In this document: one piece after another, positions 31,200 through 43,295 of the stretch | Position numbering within the stretch: position 1 is the first letter of the stretch | Layout: every line of letters starts with the position of its first letter | Assembly (NCBI GenBank): GCA_932521025.1 | Contig: OW051471.1 | Coordinates: 10,106,001-10,170,000, forward strand | Origin: Oscheius onirici | Taxonomy: Eukaryota; Nematoda; Chromadorea; Rhabditida; Rhabditidae | Reading direction: 5' to 3' | DNA length: 64,000 bases | Notes under the pieces: generated by a model | Told to the model about the DNA's origin: nothing | The model's input: only the letters and a program-made list of their open reading frames with translations | The model's database searches: none | Translations under genes and position numbers: made by a program

Positions 31200-32527
31200 A
31201 TGTTTCTGCTGATCTTGCTCACTTACCTGCAGACTACTTTTGTTTTCGGTGAAGCCAATACGGTCATAGGTTCATTCCCCCTAAAGGCTTGAAATAGTCG
31301 CTTTTCCAGCCGAATGTGAATCTGGATGGGCTTTCTTCGACCAAACCCTTTCGTGCTACAAAATCTTTCATCTTTTAAACTTTGCCAAAGCCGAAGCCAA
31401 ATGTGTGTCCGTTGGCAGCCATCTGACGTCCGTTCACAGCAAAGAAGAGGCCCATTTTTTGAGAAGTAGGTCAAATATGTCAGTTTACAAAAAATCGTTT
31501 AGGAATCAGCCAGTCGGGGAATCGAGAAGACACTTCTTATCAACTTCTTATTGGCTTAAAACGAAAATCTCCTCATTCCAACGAATGGATCAATGTGGAT
31601 GGGAGTCTATTTGATTTTTTTGACTGGGCTCCGGGCCAACCAGACGATTTCGAGGAAGGAGAAGAGTGTGTAGTTGTGAGTTTCGTTATCATCTTTCGAC
31701 AAAAATGTGCAGTTGCACGTCGATGCGTCCACTCGGGATACACACAATGGCTTCTGGATGCATATGAACGACAACAATTGCTACAATGTTTTTAGAGCAG
31801 TCGCCTGTAAGAAACCGGTAGAAATGATGTTTTTTTTTGAAAAAAGTAATAAATTTCAGGCTAAAGTTAGTGGTGAAGTAGGGAAATCTACGATTGTTAA
31901 GTGTAAGTAGTTCGTGGCTTGGAACAGTGAGAAAGAAGGACAGAGAGACAGAAATCGACAGAAACAGGGACATTAAAAAAGACAGAGAACGAGAATCTTA
32001 AGCACGTTGTGATTCCGGATGGACATACTTCGATTTTACCGATTGTTGTTACCAATCGAGAGCCAACGTTGGCCAAAAAAATTTTGCCGCAGCCGAAATA
32101 ATGTGTACTGCTTCCGGTGGTCATCTAACATCTATTCACAGTCAAGAAGAAAATGATTTCGTCATAGGTTCTTTGATTTTCTTTTGTTAACAACAAAACT
32201 TAGAAATATCAGCTTCCGGGGTCTCTCAATTCCTCCATCATCAAGTTGGTATCGGCATTATGAGGACGACTCCCCATGTGGATAGCTGGTACAATTTGGA
32301 CGGTTCACCTGTACGTTTACCCAATCTTACAAAAATTTATCCTTCCTCAGCTAGACTACGTGAACTTTGCGTTCAACCAACCAGACGATGTTCGGGAGGG
32401 AGAGAACTGTGTACAGCTGGTGGCGGACGGACCACCTGTTCCTTGGTACCGGCAGTGGAGCGACGAAGATTGCAAGCAGGATATGAGAACATATGTTTGT
32501 AAAAAGCCATCGAACTCTTTGTCTTGA
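31200..32527 (+). CDS. secreted protein with two C-type lectin domains
   Basis: Eight exons (31200-31248, 31310-31465, 31503-31675, 31713-31817, 31860-31902, 32003-32167, 32204-32310, 32351-32527) sum to 975 nt, 324 residues. Signal peptide MFLLILLTYLQTTFVF, then CTLD 1 (CESGWAFFDQTLSCYKIF, GSHLTSVHSKEEAHFL, FFDWAPGQPDDFEEGEECVV, ending NCYNVFRAVACKKP), a short linker (AKVSGEVGKSTIVK), CTLD 2 (CDSGWTYFDFTDCCYQS, GGHLTSIHSQEENDF, FNQPDDVREGENCVQL, RTYVCKK). Both domains carry a QPD tripeptide, the galactose-type calcium-binding motif, with W-x-D-x-x-C only in the second (QWSDEDC). The second domain may therefore bind sugar, the first less surely. No second copy seen in the window. Confidence 0.9.
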
Positions 32528-32561
32528 CGACTTTTTAAATAACAGTGTAACGGTTATTAAG

Positions 32562-32640
32562 TAATGGCCCGGATAGTCAAGTGGATAGGATGACAGTCTA
32601 TGAAGAAAGTGATCGCAAGTTCAATTCAATTCCGGGTGGT
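32562..32640 (+). repeat. tRNA-like repeat head (second SINE type)
   Basis: Reads GGCCCGGATAGTCAAGTGG, with an A-box-like TAGTCAAGTGG and a B-box-like GCAAGTTCAATTC about 30 nt later, but no proper cloverleaf stems. It is followed by about 150 bp of unrelated GC-richer sequence. Likely a tRNA-derived SINE or a tRNA relic; only one copy is seen in this window. Confidence 0.45.
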
Positions 32641-32986
32641 AGTATACGAAGGTATTCTACCCTGGCATCTCTCGCCAGCCTAGCCTGTCCCGGTCCAACC
32701 AGCACTGGAGAAGCTCGGATCGTAACCCTCCACTCGCATCTACCGCCAGGAGAAGCGTACTTTCGCCACACGGAACCCCCGTAGATCACCGCGAATAAAC
32801 CAAAAATCTAAAAGTAATGGCTGAGATAAAGGTGTTATGTAAAGAGAAAGTCGCTTCGATCGGGAATAAGTATTCTGATCAGAAGCAGTAAGACGAGAAA
32901 GAAAGCATGAACATTGCTGACCAAAGAAGGATCAGCAAATTTTGACTCAGACAAGACTACGGTACACTCCGGGTGCTTTATTGCCT

Positions 32987-33277
32987 TCAGTGCGAGGCAG
33001 CCTTCTTCTTTTTACCACCATCGGTGGGAGACTTCTTCTTGCCTTCTCTAAACGAAGCGGTTTTTTTCTTGTTATCCTCGGGGCGAATCATTTTCTTTAC
33101 AGCAACAGGCTTTCTCTTCGGGACCTGCCGTCTCCTGAAAGAGTGTGCTGGTGGCACCCATCCCTTCGGCAGCTTGAACTGCTCGCTGTGATTCTCAATA
33201 AATTTGACTCTTTCGTTGTTCCGCTTTTCCAAGATGGACAATATGAGTTTGTATCGAGAAAATTTTTTGATTTTCAT
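32987..33277 (-). CDS. basic Lys-rich protein, unknown
   Basis: 97-codon open frame ending KKKSPTDGGKKKKAASH. The middle reads LPKGWVPPAHSFRRRQVPKR. A very basic tail suggests nucleic-acid binding, but no domain is recognised. It could be a last exon, because no promoter or acceptor is obvious at the start. Confidence 0.35.
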   Translation of the reverse strand: MKIKKFSRYKLILSILEKRNNERVKFIENHSEQFKLPKGWVPPAHSFRRRQVPKRKPVAVKKMIRPEDNKKKTASFREGKKKSPTDGGKKKKAASH

Positions 33278-33432
33278 CAAGAGACAAAAAGATTTTATGT
33301 CCTCGGTTATTTGGAATGTTTCAAAATGGTATTGTTTGCATATACAGAAGGCAATTGCACCTCTGCTTAACTATATTTTTACGAGCAAAAACCAGCTAAC
33401 AATAACAAAACTTTATTGTAAAGACTCCAAAA

Positions 33433-35096
33433 TTAACCATTCTGTTGTGATGCTGTGACTTGGTTGCTAGACCAGGATGAAACCACTTCCGTTCTTTTCT
33501 TCTTCAGAAACCCGAAAACGGCTTCTCGATACTCCTTCAGAAACAGAAATGTGGCGATTGGATCGATGCACTGAGCCAGAGAGATTAATCCGCAGAAAGT
33601 AGCAATTCCTGATCCCAGATTCCATTTCAGGAAGGCCCCGAAGTGGCTGACAACGGCTGGTCCGAAGTTGAAGATCATTGGGAAAATGGTCTAGACTTTC
33701 CAATCGTGTTGTTTACAAAATGTTACCTGAACAAGGAGTAGAAGAAATATCCTTGTCTGGTACTCGAGACGATGACCATTGGAGAGCCTCAGTAGTTTTT
33801 GAAAGGTTCGAATCATTCGGAAGATGATGACGCTGATGACGACGCCGGCAATCGCCCCATACACTCCGAAGAAGGCGCTACAGGCCACACCGCTCCAAGC
33901 CATCAGGTCTTCTGTTACCTGAGGAAGTTCACGAGTACAAAGTGCCCAAATCTTTCTTCAGACATTGTCAACAAGAAACTTTGCATTAACTGTTTGAACT
34001 TTAGCTAGAAAGGTTTACAGCAAAAACTATTTCAGGACCCAGTTGAATATTCCAAGCGAATTCGGTCGTTCGAGCATTGTTCCGATTACGAGTTTTTACT
34101 GAACTAGCTGTGGTTTTCCACTGCCGATTGTGGAAAAAAAAGTTCCGGCAGGGCAACTCTAATCTCTACTACAAAAGTTATTGGTCGGAAGTTACCCATC
34201 TAGAAAATCATATGATATCATAGTATATCACTTCCGTTAGACGACCAAAGCACAGGATATGGTAAAAGAAAATTTTTTGCTACTTTAGTTTTTTCCTTCC
34301 CATGCTTGGTCGAATACGGAAGCTTAACAAACTTTGTATAGTAGTATTTTTTTAAGCGATTCCCTGTTTACTGTGTGAACCAAAAAGTGTAAAGTATTAT
34401 AGTAGAACCCGTGGTGATTGACATATGCTCAACGCGTCGTACAGTCTGACCGCCATAACCTCTTACCCAAAGCGGAGCTCCAATGTACGGTGTCTCTTCG
34501 ATATTGAAACCCGTCACATTCTTAAAATCCTCTCCCATCAGCTTGTTCTTGGCGTCCGAAGGATAATAGCCCAAGACCATTATTAGTTCAATAAATCCGG
34601 TCAAAAGAAGGTTGCAAAGGAACATCAGCGCTATTTTTTGCTTGCTCACGAACCAGTTCCTTCTGGGAGATCTGAATCAGGTTTTTAAGTTAAAAAGCAG
34701 TTTTTCTTACTCTATCAGAGTCCAGTAGCGTTGAAGAAAACAGACAATCATAATGGTCACAATCTGAACCCACATTCCTGCGTAGATGAGCAGAGCAATT
34801 GTTCCAGGTACCACGTTGAACATCTCGGATCCGGAGAAGCAGACAAAGTAGCCGTGATTAGCGTAGACTTGCTAAAAAAAGTTTTTATAGTGTTGTAGCA
34901 AAAAAATTACTGGAGTGACAAAATAGCAAATGGCTCCCCAGAGTACTGACTGCAAGGTGTAGAGAAAGAGAAGACACTTGTACGGACCCATCAGTGGAGA
35001 AGACTTGTAGGCAATCAAGGGCAAGAGAAGAAGGTTGAAGACGAATCCGAGCCCAGAGTTCAGGGCACTCATAGCGTGGTTACTTAGGAAGAACAT
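33433..35096 (-). CDS. Str-family 7TM chemoreceptor
   Basis: Presumed chemosensory GPCR of the Str superfamily. Five exons (35096-34911, 34871-34711, 34671-34467, 33918-33727, 33690-33433) sum to 1002 nt, 333 residues, the usual length. TM1-2: LGFVFNLLLLPLIAYKSSPL then MGPYKCLLFLYTLQSVLWG; TM3 region NVVPGTIALLIYAGMWVQIV then LQRYWTLIE; TM4 LMFLCNLLLTGFIELIMVLG; TM5 GVYGAIAGVVISVIIFRMI; TM6 LEYQTRIFLLLLVQ-TIFPMI; TM7 AQCIDPIATFLFLKEYREAV. The ATG follows a TTTTAG acceptor by 1 nt. Intron 3 is 548 nt and carries nothing recognisable. Confidence 0.88.
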
Positions 35097-35823
35097 TCTA
35101 AAACGGTTTGAACACTGGATGTAGCAAGAAGCTGTTGATAGGACAGTCTTTTTTGTGACACAGAAAACTGAATGCTACCAGATATATACGGTATTCAAAA
35201 AGGGGACAGATAAAGTAGGAGGAGTTTGTAAAGTTTTAGGCTGATTAACTGTTTACGCAATTCGGATTATCAAAAATAGGTAAAAGTGGTCTGAAAGATT
35301 ATCTCTGACCAAATTGTAATGCAGGACCTTCACCAAATCGCTCTCTATGATTCACCTGTTTATGCTAAAATTTGCAAGAACTTTTTAGACAATGAAGCAC
35401 TAAGGTACAGTGCTAAAAACTAAAGCAAGCCGAATCAAGCAAAATTTTGTCGGTGAAGACAGTGTGCGAAAACACAGGCATCATAACTCTATCCACTGTC
35501 CGCAGCAGACTAAAGCGGTGTTGGTGTCAGGGAAAGTTTCTCATAATGTAGATTTTTACTATTTTCTAATATAGCGGCACAGTATCTGGAACTACAGGAC
35601 TGTGAGAACAACTTTCAGGCAGGATGAAGTTTCGAGCAAGGATATAGTCAGTGTTCCGAAATCCCAGTCCAAGACGACCAAAGGTTAGCAGTGTTCATTT
35701 GTAACTCAAAGCCGGAACTTTACAAAAATAATCTGGACTAAAACTGCTGTTAAGAAACGATAATAGTTCTTGTGGATTCCAAGCCACATCTGAAGTGTTT
35801 TTCAATCTTTAATATTAAAGTGC
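35097..35823. other. intergenic, nothing recognised
   Basis: AT-rich spacer without open frames of note. Confidence 0.4.
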
Positions 35824-36873
35824 AATGGTGTCTATGGCTGACTCTATGGACGACTGGACAATTACGGATGAGGACGAATATGACTGACAGCGAAAGGAAG
35901 GCAAGAAAAGCCGCTGCCGAAAAGCTGAGAAGATCGAAGATGGACGACGATCAGAAGGTTGTCGAGAAGGAGAGGAAGCGGCGTGAAAGGGCATCGGAGA
36001 GCGAGGAAGTCAAGGCGAAACGCCTCAATCAGGTATTTTTGTATAATTTCAAAGCTGCGTTAGTTTTAGGCTCTATGCCATCGGAAGACGGTTCTCTTGA
36101 ATGAGACAGAGTACGAAAAACGTGCCCGTCTGGACAGTCAGCAAATATATCAGACTGAAGTTGACCAACGAGACGGATGTTCGGCTGCAGCTCCTCAATG
36201 CGCAAAGTGGAGAAGAGGTCAGAGGAAACTGAAGAGCAGAAACGTCTACGCCTGGCCTCTCAGTTGATGTATCAGAATGATGCCCGAATCAAAGAAACAG
36301 CCGAGGAAAGACGTTTCCGTCTAGAAAAGCAGGACCTTTACTACACGGAGTATGTCTTTGGAAAACAGAAGTAATCGATTGGAAAAGAAACGAATCCATC
36401 AGAAGAACGTTCGAGAGAGTGAGACAGCTGAACAACGTGAAATGAGAATGGCCTTTGACGCCCATTATCAAGCCATGAAGATTGCCGACGAGGAAGAGCA
36501 AGGTGAACAACTCTTTTCAACTCTGTTACATTCCATTTCTAGGGAATATACTGAGGGAATAGACGAATTTGAAGTCATGTCTGTAGCAATAATGATTGTT
36601 GAACAGGCTCCATCTTGGATCGCATCGGCAGAAGGCCAAGACTGGATTGTTTTCTCCTGTGAAATCCCATCAAATTTGAGAGTTGTACGGCGACAATCAG
36701 AGTTGAAACTTGTATACCAAGTTGTCTGTTACCTTTATCTTTATGCGAAGCCTGATTTTCTCATTGACGTTAGTTATTCAACCATGGAGATACACGAAAC
36801 TTTGAGAAAAAAGTACTTTTTTGAATTTCTTATGCCTGGTTGTCTTAAACGAGTTCGAAAACCAGTGCATTAA
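35824..36873 (+). pseudogene. decayed gene with repeated ET-x-E-x-R motifs
   Basis: An acidic N-terminus (MADSMDDWTITDEDEYD) is followed, after a frame change, by a basic charged stretch with at least seven units of a motif like ETEEQKRLRLASQLMYQ: SEEVKAKRLNQ, ETEYEKRARLDSQQIYQ, NETDVRLQLLNAQ, ETEEQKRLRLASQLMYQ, ETAEERRFRLEKQDLYY, LENRSNRLEKKRIHQKN and ETAEQREMRMAFDAHYQ. The units lie in all three frames, with stops between, so several indels separate them. Such motif arrays occur at the N-terminus of some transposon proteins (for example Helitron-type) but no helicase or nuclease core is seen. A last open stretch to 36873 (KPDFLIDVSYSTMEIHETL) is unassigned. Confidence 0.5.
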
Positions 36874-37057
36874 GATAACAATTGAATCCCATTAGCAACC
36901 CTGTTACCATTTTCCCCGAAACGGAACGTACTTTTGCGTACACCGTTTTAAAAGTTGTTTGCGTGGCGTTACCTATGCCTTTTATCTTTTCAACCAGTTT
37001 TAGTGATCCTGTCTCCCCCTTCCCCCTCCAAATGTTTGTCCTTTATGACAAATGAAA

Positions 37058-37092
<35 letters not shown>
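37058..37092. repeat. (ATCT)n microsatellite
   Basis: About nine uninterrupted tetranucleotide units in the spacer between the decayed gene and the next gene. Confidence 0.95.
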
Positions 37093-37325
37093 GCTGAAAA
37101 AAGTGTTGCAATTTATATTCGCAAAAAAACTTTTGCTCGTTGAAAAGCAGAAAAAAATCGATATCCGGTCAAAAAAGCGAACACTCAACTGCTTTGCGCT
37201 TCCGCGCTATTTTGAGACTCCTTTTCGGTGGCAGTTTATAAATTTTTTACTTTTTCCCGACGAGAGCTTTTCTTTCGAAATTTTTTAAAATTTCGATTTT
37301 CAGGGTTCATCACATAATTGAAAAA

Positions 37326-40300
37326 ATGTTCGCGGACTTATTGGGTAAATTTCTCTTTTATATCTATTTGCATGTTTAAACTTTTGAAAAGTTTATTTTC
37401 CAAAATAGGCATGGATCTGATCAATTTTAACCGAGCGAAACTATGAAATGACGCTGAAAATTTTCGCTTTCTGACTAGTTATGTAACTTTCGGATGGTCA
37501 CATTTTCTACGAACGTTTAAAGTGGAAAAACATCGAGTTCATTCTTTTTTTATAGAAAACGTGACAATTTTTCAGACGAGCTCTCAGATGAGGAAAAGCG
37601 TCCAGTTCAACGTGGCGCCTCTGGACGCAGTGCTCCAGTTCGACGTGGTATCCTCGGTCAGCCTTTTTCTCAACCTAGAGCTAAAAGAACTGGGTTCATT
37701 TGTTGGTTTCTCGTATTTTTTTTCATTAGAAACCCTTCAGTGACCTTGGACGAGGCTATTGAAGCAGAAATTGACGAGATCCGTAGCGAAGAAAATAAAT
37801 TTATGGCAACTCCACAGCCATTGTCTTCGAGTCGTCTTCGTGAGCGTGCCGAGTTTATAAAGAAATTTATTGGAGACTACAGCTGCTTTCGGCAAACAGA
37901 TGACGTCGGTTGGTTACTGAGAAAAACAAGTTTAAGCTAACATTTTGCAGAACCCAAGGACCTGGAAAAGTTCTTCATTGAAAGAGTCCGCTCCTGTTCG
38001 GCTCTTCTCAATGAAGAAAGAAGGCTGGAAAGAAATGAAGAGGAAGATGAAGAGGGAGTGGAAAAATGGATCGCAACAGAGGAAGAAGAAAACTGGCTCA
38101 ACATACACTACCAGCACGTCGCTCGAATCTTATTGAGGACCAAGGAGCCAATGAGGCTGTATCAGAAGGCCTGGAGTGAGTTTCTTTGCATATTTTTCAG
38201 TTTTTTTTTTCGATGGATCTTTGAAAAAACTAGCGTTAAAGCGACTATCTTGGTAGGTCTGACCATGTGAGCAAGAAAAATGATGCTAATCGTGACGGGA
38301 ACCTGAAATAAGGAGATTTTTTCAGGGATTCCGTTACGGAACTGTTATATTTCAATGACTGTCAAATGACTCTGAAAATCCTGGAAATCCTCAAAAAACC
38401 TCTCTTAACCATTAATTTTCAGTTAACAAATCGTCGTTTGCCGAAGTAGCTCGAGGCTGTATTCCGATGCAGCAGTAAGTTTTCCGAATCTATTCTCAAC
38501 CAAACAAATTTTCAGAATCGAAGATCTGATCACGAAGTTGGAGAAAAATGTCTACATCACGACTGAACACGAACATGTATTAAAAAAGGAAATCCATGGA
38601 GCCACATGTATGGCAGCAGACCTGAACTTTCCAAACGAGCATCTGAATGACTGGGGTTGGTTTAACAGTTCATTTTTCAAAATGACTTGATTGATTGCAG
38701 TAAAGGATATCACTGACAAAATCGAAGCTCTCATGCTGGAACCTGAAGATCCGGAAATTTTTGATGATCCTCCGCCAATTTTGACCCACGTTGAGGAAAT
38801 CCCTTTCCCGGAGTTTTTGGGTGACGAGGAAGAAGAACAGCCAATACCGTCCGCTTCTACTCAATGCAGGAGTATTTTGATGAAGGTAGGATAGTTATGT
38901 ACTTTTTTCATTTTTCTGTCCTAGAAACCAGGAGTGTACTATTCGGATCGGGACATCTACCGCATGACTGACGCCGAGAGGATCAAGTACACTGGGGAGT
39001 ACTTGAAGCGGAACAAGAAGACTGTCACATTCTCTGAAGGTTTGTCTATAAAAAGGCTAGAACTTTACTAGGGTTTGGTTCTATTTTCATGCATATTTCA
39101 TATAATTTGGACCTAGAGCGCCGCGAGAATACGCATGTATTTAACAAATACTTGCTGTTCTTTCCCATGTTACGTTACCGGAGTTCTTAGAAATATTTCA
39201 CTAACAATAAGCATGGCAGTTTGTTCAATCCCTCGAAACACTCTTAATTCACGTATTATATTGTTTTCTACAGATTTTGAAGGCACGCATGTAGTACATT
39301 AAAAAAACACTATTAGAAAGCGAAGGAACTCGATTAACGAATCCAGAAAGTAAAAAATGGGTGGAAGTAGCAGAAAGGCATATTTTGGAGGCTTCCCCAA
39401 ACAATGGTGAACAAAAGACTTTTGTATTTTTACAACAAATTTGGAGACAGTTCGATCCAATTCATTTGATTTGTTTCAGGAACTAATTTCAGCCTATCCG
39501 CAATGTCGTTTGGTGATTTCCAACCACCTCAAGACGATCATCGATGACCAGAAGCTAACCATGGGCATTCAGAAAGTCATTCTCTATCCCCGAGACTACA
39601 CCGATTTCTACGTCGGTGAAAGATACGCCAGCACAATGGTCAGTCTTTTTTGTTTGGTATTTTACAAAAGTCTTTGCAGAAAATCAGTTATTCCAAGTAC
39701 AGAGAAATGAGCTGGGTGATGAAGGGACCGTACGCTACGGCTACGATGAACGTGGGCAGTACTGCAGGAATAGATCCGGTCCCACTTTTTAAAGAAATCA
39801 GAGCCAGGCGTGTACCGAGTGAAAAGCCTATTGGCAGACCGGATGGCGAGAACCCGGCTCAATTTCTTTTCCATGGTGTCGCCATTCCTGCTCACAACTA
39901 CGTCCTACCACGCGCATTGAAGCCAATTGTAAGTTCAAATATCTTACACGATTGACTTACTTTTCAGGTTGATCAAAACAAGCTCATGGACTACAATATC
40001 AGCAGTTTGATCAAATTTGGAAACTTCTGGCAGCCGAGTGTCAAAAAAGGAATCAAGAGCGCCTACAATTTCTGCTACGGTAAACGAGAGAGTTACATGA
40101 AATACCCAAATTTTTGTCTATAGGGACCGCCATCATCAGCGACTGCATTCTGGAAGAAGCTCACCCTGGTGCTCTCGACACTGCTGGAATCTTCTGCTTT
40201 CCACAGCCTCTTGACGAAATGTAGGCACATTTTCATTCTTCAATCAAAACTGTTTCAGAGCGATCTACACGTGGATTGACTCCCTAAAGCCGGAACAATT

Positions 40301-40969
40301 CTCAATTCGAAACATTGTCTTTGTCTGGGGATACGAGAATCTGAACCGCGGGATAACCGCCATGGACACAGCTGTTAAACTTCACACGTTGGTTATTTGA
40401 TTTTTATGGTCACGATAAAATTTGTAGGCTGTACAACTTGATCCGTACGAGAATGGATCTAAAATATGAGGAGTTCACAGAGCGTGGATTCATTCATCTG
40501 GAAAAGCCAAAATATTGGTTCTCGACAATTCCATTGGTTTGTTTTAGTTGTAACTTGAGAAATATAGAAACAGAGTCTGAAAGTTTGCAGCCATCACAAT
40601 AACGTTTTTAGGCTCAGCATCTGAAAGCCTACATTGTCGGCTTCAATGATCTCGTCCGGAAATTCGTCACAAGATTCGACAAGCTCGAAGATAACCCGGT
40701 CGGCCTCATTGACTGGGCAGAGGCTTGTAAGAAGAACGACATCAACCCTATCTGCATTACCAATGCAAAAAAGCAGTAAGATTTCTAGTTTTTTTTTTCA
40801 TTTCACAATTATCTGCAGACTGAGCGTCTTCTACGAATGCCTCAAGGATAAGATTGGTGTTCGGAAGATACGCTCAAACAAGGAGAAGGTGAATGACATC
40901 AATACCCATCGAGACAGACAGAATCAGATCGAGTGGGCAGAAAAGATTGCTCAACAGAAGAAAGACTGA
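37326..40969 (+). CDS. 773-residue protein of unknown family
   Basis: Seventeen exons (37326-37344, 37576-37693, 37730-37908, 37951-38175, 38423-38474, 38516-38655, 38701-38885, 38925-39039, 39317-39406, 39451-39638, 39680-39928, 39968-40079, 40124-40220, 40259-40387, 40428-40536, 40612-40775, 40819-40969) sum to 2322 nt, in phase throughout. N-terminal ~130 residues are polar and Arg/Gly-containing (RPVQRGASGRSAPVRRG), then an acidic helical region with DDPPPILTHVEEIPFPEF, then a well-ordered-looking C-terminal half with RLVISNHLKTIIDDQKL, KVILYPRDYTDFYVGERYA, TAGIFCFPQPLDEI, NIVFVWGYENLNRGITAMD and LIDWAEACKKNDINPICITN. No signal peptide or TM segment; likely nuclear or cytoplasmic. An AATAAA is present at 41043. 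I know no family with these motifs. The RG-rich N-terminus recalls the partial gene at 63.9 kb, weakly. Confidence 0.8.
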
Positions 40970-41092
40970 GCAGGACGAGTAGATTTTCTTTGTTTTAATG
41001 GTGCTTTTGATTTCATACGCTTTAATTGTGAACCGGTAATGGAATAAAAATTACAAAAATATTGAAGCTGAAAGAGTATCTACATGATGTAT

Positions 41093-42707
41093 CTACATGA
41101 TGCAGCAGTTCTCCTCGAAGAAGTTCAAAGTGTGTCTTCTCGGAACGACGATCTCTACTTTCTTGTAGTTTTCACTCATGTTCACCCCACCTTCAAAGTC
41201 TTTGTCTCTTAAAAAGAACAGAAAAACTTACAGAGTTCATAGAACTTTTCTTCCTGATTAGAAATCTTTGCAGCAGAGAGTACTTTGCGAATAACATTAT
41301 GTTCGTTCTTTTTCATCATCCAAAAGTTTGAAATGGTTTTGGCCAATCCTTTCAGTCTACTGAAATTGAAATGGAAAAATATGTAAATTAAAGTTACCAC
41401 TTTTCGGTGTCAGTCGGTTGAGATTTCATGGCTGAGAGGAATACATTTAGCTGAAAAAATTGCGTATTTTGTCTTTTAAAAGCAGAAAGATAAAATTGCA
41501 GATCCGGTGTCAAAAGCTGACTGCTGTCGAATCGTACCTCATTCAATACTTACCGCAGCTGAAGACATACTATTTGACCGGAAGATAGGCAGTTCACGTG
41601 ATGATTAATACTGAAAAGAAAAATGAGTAAACTTTGGCGAAAACACTTACCTAGTCTTCTGTTTTTCATTTGCCGTCATCTTCATTGTGTTGATATCAAC
41701 TTCGGTTTGTTTTGAGGAGATGATTGAGTCGCCTTCTTTCTTCAAAGCAAGTTGTCTGTTGTAAGCATCGCCGTTTTCAGTTAGGAATGCCTAGGGATCA
41801 TTTGCATGAGCTTTTTCGTCCTAAAAATATAAAAAAACGCTTTGTCTTTCTGTCTCACAATCTCTCTGCTTCGTTGTCTCTCTGTCTCTCACCGTGATCT
41901 GCTGCCTAGCTCGGGTAAAGTGGAAATTAGTATAGTGACCGTTGAGAGTGTTCACCAACAGAACCCCGGAGTTGTAGGTGACGACGCCTTCATTGTACCG
42001 AGCCTGTTCGCGGAAGGCACTCATCTCACGTGCAATCTGTGACAGACATTTGAAGATGAAACTTTATCTTACCGCAGAACGCTCTTGAGTCCATTCATTT
42101 GTATAGTCACTCAGTGGCTTGTATATATCTTTGAGAACACCCAACTCCTTATTCAAATTGAACTTGTTGCTCAGGAGATTCACAGCTTCTTCTTCGAGCA
42201 TACTGTGAGTGTTAAACAGCCTCAGCTTCTAAATTAGTAATATTTTATAAAGTGTTTCGGATATAATGACGGAGACCGAATCCTGGGTCACTCTCCCGGA
42301 TAAAAGCGTTAATGAACTCACAGTATTTTTCAGTTTCTCGTGGATTTCATTCGTGGCTTTCGCAACTCCATCGATAGTTGTAGGTGCAGTCTTGAAAACC
42401 AGCTCTAAAGTCTGACGAACGTCCTCTCCATTCTGGATTTCCGAGAAACAGGCAAATGCCTGCAAAGAAAAGAAGAGTTTTCGAGGAAATGAAATTTACG
42501 TGCCTTCTCAGCTTTAGGGATCAGTTCAATCAAGGCAAAGTAGTTCTTTGGAGCTTCGACAATAACCGAGCATGGTACTGCATGCACCTGTAAAATTGAC
42601 TTCGAAAACTAAATGTATTGGTAGAAACCTGTGGAACAGGCTGTTTGAAGAGTGTAGCCAACTGCAGTGAGAACATAGCAGCTGAACCACGTAATCCGCA
42701 GTAGACG
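41093..42707 (-). CDS. CaaX-box helical protein, paralog 1 (5' end unresolved)
   Basis: Minus-strand exons from about 42707 down read VYCGLRGSAAMFSLQLATLF, VHAVPCSVIVEAPKNYFALI, then AFACFSEIQNGEDVRQTLEL, KLRLFNTHSMLEEEAVNLL, IAREMSAFREQARYNEGVV, AFLTENGDAYNRQLALKKE, INHHVNCLSSGQIVCLQLR, LAKTISNFWMMKKNEHNVI and finally MSENYKKVEIVVPRRHTLNF before EENCCIM and the stop. The C-terminus CCIM is a CaaX box (Met last, farnesylation-type). The body is amphipathic helix with no TM segment. It aligns exon for exon with the gene at 43.3-44.9 kb. The 5' exon(s) with the ATG were not found; an upstream stretch at about 42990-42805 (FISFCGLRDPSWLG) resembles the first exon and may be a duplicated or dead exon. 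Convergent with the 773-residue gene. Confidence 0.6.
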
Positions 42708-43295
42708 CTAAAATTATGGTCAGACTGTTCTAGAGACCAATGCTTTGTATAACAGTGACTCAAGCGAGCGGCGAACTGTGTCGGCTCTCAAAAAGAATGA
42801 TGGGTCAGCCGAGCCAGCTGGGGTCACGTAAGCCACAAAAGCTGATAAAGGAATGGTCGCGTGTTTCCAACTTGGAAGAACTTAACCGCAGAATGTCAGT
42901 ATTGAAAAAAGTCATGCGGAAATCACGAGAATTAATCAATTGAGAGTGATTTAGAGAAACTAGAACAAAAAGAGCAAAGGCATTAATTTTGTCCAAAGTT
43001 GCTCTATTCGAGTAAAATGAATGGAGGGGCCGGCCAGTAAGGGCGCGAGGGAGCTGGCTGTAAACACGCGATCACGGAAAAAGAACACAGCCTGTAGTGA
43101 AAATTACGAAACAGTTCGGAAACAGCGCGTAATTTCCTGGAGATGTCAAGAGAATCCTTGACTTTTAGTAAAGTTTATGGAAAAAGATGACAATAAAGGC
43201 ACATACGGATCTTTACACGTATTAAATGAGAACTCCAGTCGTAGCTGCTGAGAATTCTTGGCAGTTTTCCATAAAAGAATGAGATGCTCCAACTT

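Noticed and set aside
32942-33370. 142-codon plus-strand ORF at 33 kb
   Set aside because: Opposite frame of a Lys-rich minus-strand ORF; Phe/Leu richness is the mirror of AAG/AAA codons.
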